From: Pseudomonas crudilactis
GTDB taxonomy: Bacteria; Pseudomonadota; Gammaproteobacteria; Pseudomonadales; Pseudomonadaceae
DNA length: 64,000 nucleotides
Reading direction: 5' to 3'
NCBI RefSeq assembly: GCF_013433315.1
Contig: NZ_WXVV01000015.1
Span: 112,668-176,667 of the forward strand
Both the position numbers and the translations under genes were made by a program. The notes under the pieces are model-generated. The model was given only the letters and a program-made list of their open reading frames with translations. It did not search any database and was not told where the DNA came from. Below, one piece after another: positions 60,053 to 64,000 of this stretch; position 1 is the stretch's first letter, and the number at the start of each line of letters is the position of its first letter.

Positions 60053-61384
60053 TCAGAACTTATCGAGCGTGCGCAGTTTCTGCGGCAACCCCCACAGCAA
60101 CAGTGCCGCAGCAATCAGCGCCGCTACGCCAATCACGTATAGCGCCGGCGTGGTGCTGCCGGTCAGATCCTTGATCCGCCCTACCATCACCGGGCTGACG
60201 ATTCCGCCGAATTGTCCCAGCGTATTGATCACCGCAATCCCGCCCGCCGCACCGGCGCCAGCCCCGGCCAACAACTTCGGTGGCAGCGTCCAGAAGCTCG
60301 GAATCGAGGCAATGATCCCGGCGCCAAGCAAGCCAAGGGCAACGATCAGAAACGTGGTGTGACTGGCGAAAATCCCCGCACTGAAAAAGCCGATCGCACC
60401 GACGACGACCAGCCCGGCGACAAATTTGCGCCGCTCACCGGTGGCATCCGACAAACGCCCGATCACCACCATGCTGATTGCCCCGCAAATGTACGGAATG
60501 GCCGTCAGCAGACCGATCATCACCGGGCTCTCGGTACCGGCGCTGCGGATCAGTTGTGGCGCCCAGAAATTCAGACCGTAAGACGCCACCTGAATCAGGA
60601 AGTAGATCAGCCCCAAGGTCAGAAAACCCGGAATCTTCAACGCCGCCAGCAACGAACCGCCGCTCTTGTGCGGTTCATGCTGGGCGATGCGGCTGGATAG
60701 CAGTTTTTTCTCGTCAGCGCTCAGCCAGTGCGCATCTTCGATACGATCCTTGAGCTGCGTCAGCACTAGAAAACCGAGGCCGATGCACGGTACGCCGCCG
60801 AGCAGAAACAGCCAGTGCCAGCCGCGCATTTGCAGCACGCCGTCGAGGTGTTCCAGCACCAGTCCGGAGAACGGCGCGCCGACCAGACCGGCAAACGCCG
60901 AGGCGAGAAACAGCATCGAGGTGATGCGACCACGGAAGTGCTGCGGGAACCACAGCGTCAGGTAATACAGCACGCCCGGGGCGAATCCGGCTTCCATTGC
61001 GCCAATCACAAAGCGCAGCGCGTAGAACTGCCATTCGCTGTTGACGAACACCATCGCTGCTGTCGCCACGCCCCAGGACATCATGATTCGCGCGATCCAG
61101 CGCCGTGCACCGACCTTGTACAGCATCATGTTGCTCGGCACTTCGAACAGCACGTAACCGACCACGAACAGCCCGGCGCCGAGGCCATATGCGGTGTCAC
61201 TCAGGCTCAAATCGGTCTGCAACTGGAACTTGGCGAAGCTGATGTTGATGCGGTCGAAAAAGGCGAACAGGTAACAGACCATGATCAGCGGCATCAGGCG
61301 CCAGGCGACTTTGCTGACCAAGGCTTTTTCAGCGTCGTGATCGACGGACGGACGGGCGCCCGCCTCCATTACATTGAGGCTCAT
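60053..61384 (-). CDS. MFS transporter, anion:cation symporter family
   Basis: A 443-residue twelve-helix transporter of the ACS family, which takes up organic acids such as glucarate, phthalate and 4-hydroxyphenylacetate. Family hallmarks are FAFFDRINISFAKFQL in helix 1 and EVPSNMMLYKVGARRWIARIM. ATG 61384 has TGGAGAAAAGC upstream; the frame extends to 61450 without support. It lies between two REPINs and downstream of the lyase and CoA-transferase genes, so it probably imports their substrate. Confidence 0.88.
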   Translation of the reverse strand: MSLNVMEAGARPSVDHDAEKALVSKVAWRLMPLIMVCYLFAFFDRINISFAKFQLQTDLSLSDTAYGLGAGLFVVGYVLFEVPSNMMLYKVGARRWIARIMMSWGVATAAMVFVNSEWQFYALRFVIGAMEAGFAPGVLYYLTLWFPQHFRGRITSMLFLASAFAGLVGAPFSGLVLEHLDGVLQMRGWHWLFLLGGVPCIGLGFLVLTQLKDRIEDAHWLSADEKKLLSSRIAQHEPHKSGGSLLAALKIPGFLTLGLIYFLIQVASYGLNFWAPQLIRSAGTESPVMIGLLTAIPYICGAISMVVIGRLSDATGERRKFVAGLVVVGAIGFFSAGIFASHTTFLIVALGLLGAGIIASIPSFWTLPPKLLAGAGAGAAGGIAVINTLGQFGGIVSPVMVGRIKDLTGSTTPALYVIGVAALIAAALLLWGLPQKLRTLDKF

Positions 61385-61465
61385 AGCTTTTCTCCAGGCG
61401 GACTGCCGGTGGGCGTCCGATTGTTTTTGTTGTCTGGTTATGACGCTCACTGTGGAGCGTTTTTT

Positions 61466-61555
61466 TGTGGGAGCGAGCTTGCTCGCGAAGGCGTCGAGTC
61501 AGTCGAAATCAAATGTGAATGACACACCGTCTTCGCGAGCAAGCTCGCTCCCACA
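61466..61555. repeat. REPIN between lyase and MFS genes
   Basis: REP copies at 61466-61489 and 61532-61555. The loop ends TGACACACCGTC, as in the REPINs of the guanidine locus (TGACACACCGCA), so the three belong together. Confidence 0.92.
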
Positions 61556-61570
61556 GGGGGATTTGTATAT

Positions 61571-62497
61571 TCAGGTGGGGATCGGGTGCAGGTCGCAATT
61601 GCGCCCGGCCTTGGCCAGTTGGCCGGGGACTTCGTGGCCCAACAGATCCGGCAAGCCACGCGAGAGTTTCAGCAACAGCGGCAAGTCGATACCGGTGTGA
61701 ATGCCGATTTCAGCGCACAGGTTTACCAGGTCTTCAGTGCAGATATTGCCCGACGCGCCCGGCGCAAACGGGCAGCCGCCAAGGCCACCGAGCGCCGCAT
61801 CGAAACGTCGCGCACCGGCCTCATAGGCCGCCAGCACATTGCACAAGCCCAGACCACGGGTGTTGTGAAAATGCAGGGTCAGATCGGCCGGCGAAACCCG
61901 CTGCAACACGCGCCGCACCAAGCGATCCACCTGTCGCGGATTGGCCATGCCGGTGGTGTCGGCGAGGGTGATGCCCGCAATGCCGAGTTCCTGGTAAGCG
62001 TCGACGATTTGCAGCACGCGATCCTCGTCGATCCGGCCTTCGAACGGGCAACCGAACGTCGTCGCGATACTGCCATTGAGGCGCACGCCGGAGCCGCTGG
62101 CAAACGCCACAATGTCACCGAACGCTGTCAGCGAATCCTCGCAGCGCATGCGCATGTTGGCCATGTTGTGCGTCTGGCTGGCGGACATCACCAGATTCAA
62201 CTCGTCAGCCCCTGCCGCCAACGCACGTTGCGCACCTTTGAGGTTGGGAATCAGCGCGACGTAAATAACCCCCGACTGGCGTTGCATGCCGGTGAAGACT
62301 TGCTCGCCGTCACGCAGCGCCGGAATGGCTTTCGGCGAGACAAACGATCCCGCTTCGATACGGCTGAAACCGGCCAGCGACAGTTGGTCGATCAACGCGA
62401 TCTTGTCAGCGGTTTCCACCCACGTCGGTTCGATCTGCAAACCGTCGCGCGGCGAGACTTCCTGGACGATCAGGGTTTGCGAATAGTCCGTGATCAT
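61571..62497 (-). CDS. Hydroxymethylglutaryl-CoA lyase-family enzyme
   Basis: Cleaves (S)-3-hydroxy-3-methylglutaryl-CoA, or a close analogue, to acetyl-CoA and a keto product. The 308-residue TIM-barrel protein has the catalytic Arg in SPRDGLQ, the metal ligands in LHFHNTRG and the signature GGLGGCPFAPGASGN with the active-site Cys. It overlaps the CoA-transferase stop by 4 bp. Leucine-pathway MvaB is one option, but the CoA-transferase partner suggests use of an external acid. Confidence 0.88.
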   Translation of the reverse strand: MITDYSQTLIVQEVSPRDGLQIEPTWVETADKIALIDQLSLAGFSRIEAGSFVSPKAIPALRDGEQVFTGMQRQSGVIYVALIPNLKGAQRALAAGADELNLVMSASQTHNMANMRMRCEDSLTAFGDIVAFASGSGVRLNGSIATTFGCPFEGRIDEDRVLQIVDAYQELGIAGITLADTTGMANPRQVDRLVRRVLQRVSPADLTLHFHNTRGLGLCNVLAAYEAGARRFDAALGGLGGCPFAPGASGNICTEDLVNLCAEIGIHTGIDLPLLLKLSRGLPDLLGHEVPGQLAKAGRNCDLHPIPT

Positions 62498-63687
62498 TGC
62501 ACCACCCCTTGGCTTTTCAGGCGTTCGATGTCGAGTTCAGTCAGACCGAGTCCTGCGAGAATACCGTCGGTGTGTTGGCCGAGTTTCGGCCCCGACCAGT
62601 TCACCTCGCCGGGGGTTTCCGATAGTTTCGGGACGATGCCGGGCATCTTCACCGTTGCACCGCCGGGCAATTCGGCATTGAGCAACATGTCCCGGGCCTG
62701 ATAGTGCGGATCAGCGACGATGTCGGCCACCGAATAAATGCGCCCGGCCGGCACTTCAGCCGCTTCCAGCGCCACGAGCACGTCGTCGATCGGCAGGCTA
62801 CTGGTCCAGTGGGTGATGGCGGCGTCGAGCAAACCGCTCTTGGCCGCACGACCATCGTTATGAGCGAATTCTGCTGCTTCAGCCAGGTCATCACGGCCGA
62901 TGGTTTGCATCAGACGTTTGTAGATCGGGTCGCTGTTGCCGGCGATCACCACGTAAGCGCCATCCGCCGTGAGGTAAGTGTTCGACGGCGCGATCCCCGG
63001 CAAAGCGCCGCCGCTGCGCTCACGGACATGACCCAGCATGTCGTATTCCGGCACCAGACTTTCCATGACGTTGAACACACTTTCGGCCAGCGACACGTCG
63101 ACGACCTGCCCACCGCCCTGCCCGGTCTTGACCCGCAGCAGCGACATCAGCGCGCCGATCACCGCGTGCAGCGAGGCCAGCGAATCACCGAGGCTGACGC
63201 CGACCCGCGCCGGTGGCGAACCGGGGGTGCCAGTGGTGTAACGAATGCCGCCCATCGCTTCGCCGATCGCGCCGAAACCGGGACGATCGCGGTACGGGCC
63301 CGTCTGGCCGTAGCCGGAAATACGCACAAGGGTGAGATTGGGGTTCAGCGCGTGAAGTACGTCCCAGCCGAGGCCAAGTTTCTCCAGCGCACCGGGGCGC
63401 AGGTTTTCGATGATGACGTCGGCATCGCTGGCCAGTTGCTTGACCAGTTCAATGCCTTCGGCAGATTTGAGGTTGAGCGCCAGGGATTTCTTGTTGCGTG
63501 ATTGCAGATACCACCAAAGCGACGTGCCTTCGTGCAACTTGCGCCATTTGCGCAGCGGGTCGCCCTGACCCATGGCTTCGATCTTGATCACCTCGGCGCC
63601 GAACTCGGCGAGCATGCGCGCGGCAAACGGCGCGGCGATCAGGGTGCCGATCTCGATCACTTTGATCGCACTCAAAGGGGCAGTCAT
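62494..63687 (-). CDS. Family III (CaiB/BaiF) CoA transferase
   Basis: A 397-residue CoA transferase of family III. Typical are IKVIEIGTLIAAPFAARMLAEFGAEVIKIE near the N-terminus, NLRPGALEKLGLGWDVL and GYGQTGPYRDRPGFG. With the overlapping lyase gene it could activate an acid such as 3-hydroxy-3-methylglutarate or a citramalate-type acid, which the lyase then splits. ATG 63687 (MTAPLSAIKVIE) has AGGTACCCCGCG upstream; the frame opens at 63723. Confidence 0.88.
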   Translation of the reverse strand: MTAPLSAIKVIEIGTLIAAPFAARMLAEFGAEVIKIEAMGQGDPLRKWRKLHEGTSLWWYLQSRNKKSLALNLKSAEGIELVKQLASDADVIIENLRPGALEKLGLGWDVLHALNPNLTLVRISGYGQTGPYRDRPGFGAIGEAMGGIRYTTGTPGSPPARVGVSLGDSLASLHAVIGALMSLLRVKTGQGGGQVVDVSLAESVFNVMESLVPEYDMLGHVRERSGGALPGIAPSNTYLTADGAYVVIAGNSDPIYKRLMQTIGRDDLAEAAEFAHNDGRAAKSGLLDAAITHWTSSLPIDDVLVALEAAEVPAGRIYSVADIVADPHYQARDMLLNAELPGGATVKMPGIVPKLSETPGEVNWSGPKLGQHTDGILAGLGLTELDIERLKSQGVVQ

Positions 63688-63821
63688 CGCGGGGTACCTC
63701 TTGTTCTTGGAATATGCAGCCAAGGCTAGAGGAACGATGATCGGGCAATCCAGCCTTCTCTCGGCAATGGGCGTTCGCGAAATGCGAACGCTCGAGGGGC
63801 TGTGGTGGATTCACGGCCGCC

Positions 63822-63897
63822 TTCGCGAGCAAGCTCGCTCCCACAGTGGATATGTGTTGAACACAGAATCTGCAGCCGCCACGGATCCCTGTGGGAG
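63822..63897. repeat. REPIN disrupted at its second half
   Basis: A full REP lies at 63822-63845. Its partner begins at 63890 with TGTGGGAG but stops at 63897, where different sequence (ATTCTATGG) begins. This is what insertion of an element into the REP would leave. Confidence 0.75.
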
Positions 63898-63920
63898 ATT
63901 CTATGGTTCATGCCTAGCCC

Positions 63921-64000
63921 CTAAACGGCTTTAGGTGAGTATTCGCTCTGATTTTTCAGCAGAGCAAATACCACCCGGGCAAGCTTGCGGGCTAGTGCGA
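63921..64000 (-). CDS. C-terminal end of a transposase, probably IS110 family (partial)
   Basis: On the minus strand the last 25 codons of an open frame are visible at the window edge: ALARKLARVVFALLKNQSEY then SPKAV and stop. The wording resembles the C-terminus of IS110/COG3547 transposases, and IS110 elements of Pseudomonas are known to insert into REP sequences, as the break at 63898 suggests. Most of the gene lies outside the window, so the family is tentative. Confidence 0.5.
   Translation of the reverse strand, partial: ALARKLARVVFALLKNQSEYSPKAV

Overview
The window is chromosomal DNA of a fluorescent-group Pseudomonas, inferred from sequence alone. The evidence is Pseudomonas-specific gene order (bamC-dapA; algU-mucA-mucB-mucD; nadB, ygfX, sdhE, ygfZ; tctDE/opdH-tctCBA-ung), a phaG gene, several small Pseudomonas-type families, and many copies of the REP palindrome GAGCGAGCTTGCTCGCGA. 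Genes are dense, GC-rich and intact. One tRNA gene (Gly, anticodon CCC) and no rRNA or CRISPR array were seen.

Positions 1-24132 are core genome: lysine biosynthesis and outer-membrane assembly (dapA, bamC), a GcvR-like ACT protein, Bcp peroxiredoxin, a PerM-type permease, a TusA-like protein, an M48 protease, and the envelope-stress/alginate operon algU-mucA-mucB-mucD (no mucC), with two AlgU-type promoters upstream of algU and a candidate private promoter for mucD. Then come nadB, ygfX-sdhE, ygfZ, an HDOD protein and a complete citrate-type tripartite uptake system. In that system the two-component genes tctD-tctE are divergent from opdH-tctC-tctB-tctA-abrB, and three tandem 11-bp boxes in the gap look like the TctD operator.

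Positions 24201-32873 are accessory: a 1847-residue RTX calcium-binding protein translated in tight succession after a glycosyltransferase and a one-pass membrane protein, then two small Tyr-rich lipoproteins.

Positions 33161-43135 form a guanidine-assimilation locus: guanidine-I (ykkC) riboswitch, ABC importer, two DUF1989 proteins (carboxyguanidine deiminase subunits), a second and unrelated guanidine-II (mini-ykkC) riboswitch, the biotin-dependent carboxylase and allophanate hydrolase. Two riboswitch classes for the same ligand sit in one gene string, and a complete REPIN (paired inverted REP) lies in frame inside the carboxylase gene. A 179-bp degenerate tandem duplication follows the hydrolase gene.

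Positions 43597-64000 are mixed: two diguanylate cyclases, rsuA, phaG, tRNA-Gly, a HicAB toxin-antitoxin pair bracketed by imperfect direct repeats with a second decayed hicB tail 2 kb away, a DUF4432 epimerase-like protein, a DUF6124 gene with a long structured-looking leader, two methyltransferases, a tandem AidA/PixA pair behind a strong sigma-70 promoter, small stress proteins, LysE, FosA, a tandem pair of unknown secreted proteins, and an MFS/HMG-CoA-lyase/CoA-transferase cluster. The right edge catches the end of what looks like an IS110-type transposase inserted in a REP half-site. No database search was possible; family names rest on recognised motifs, length and context.
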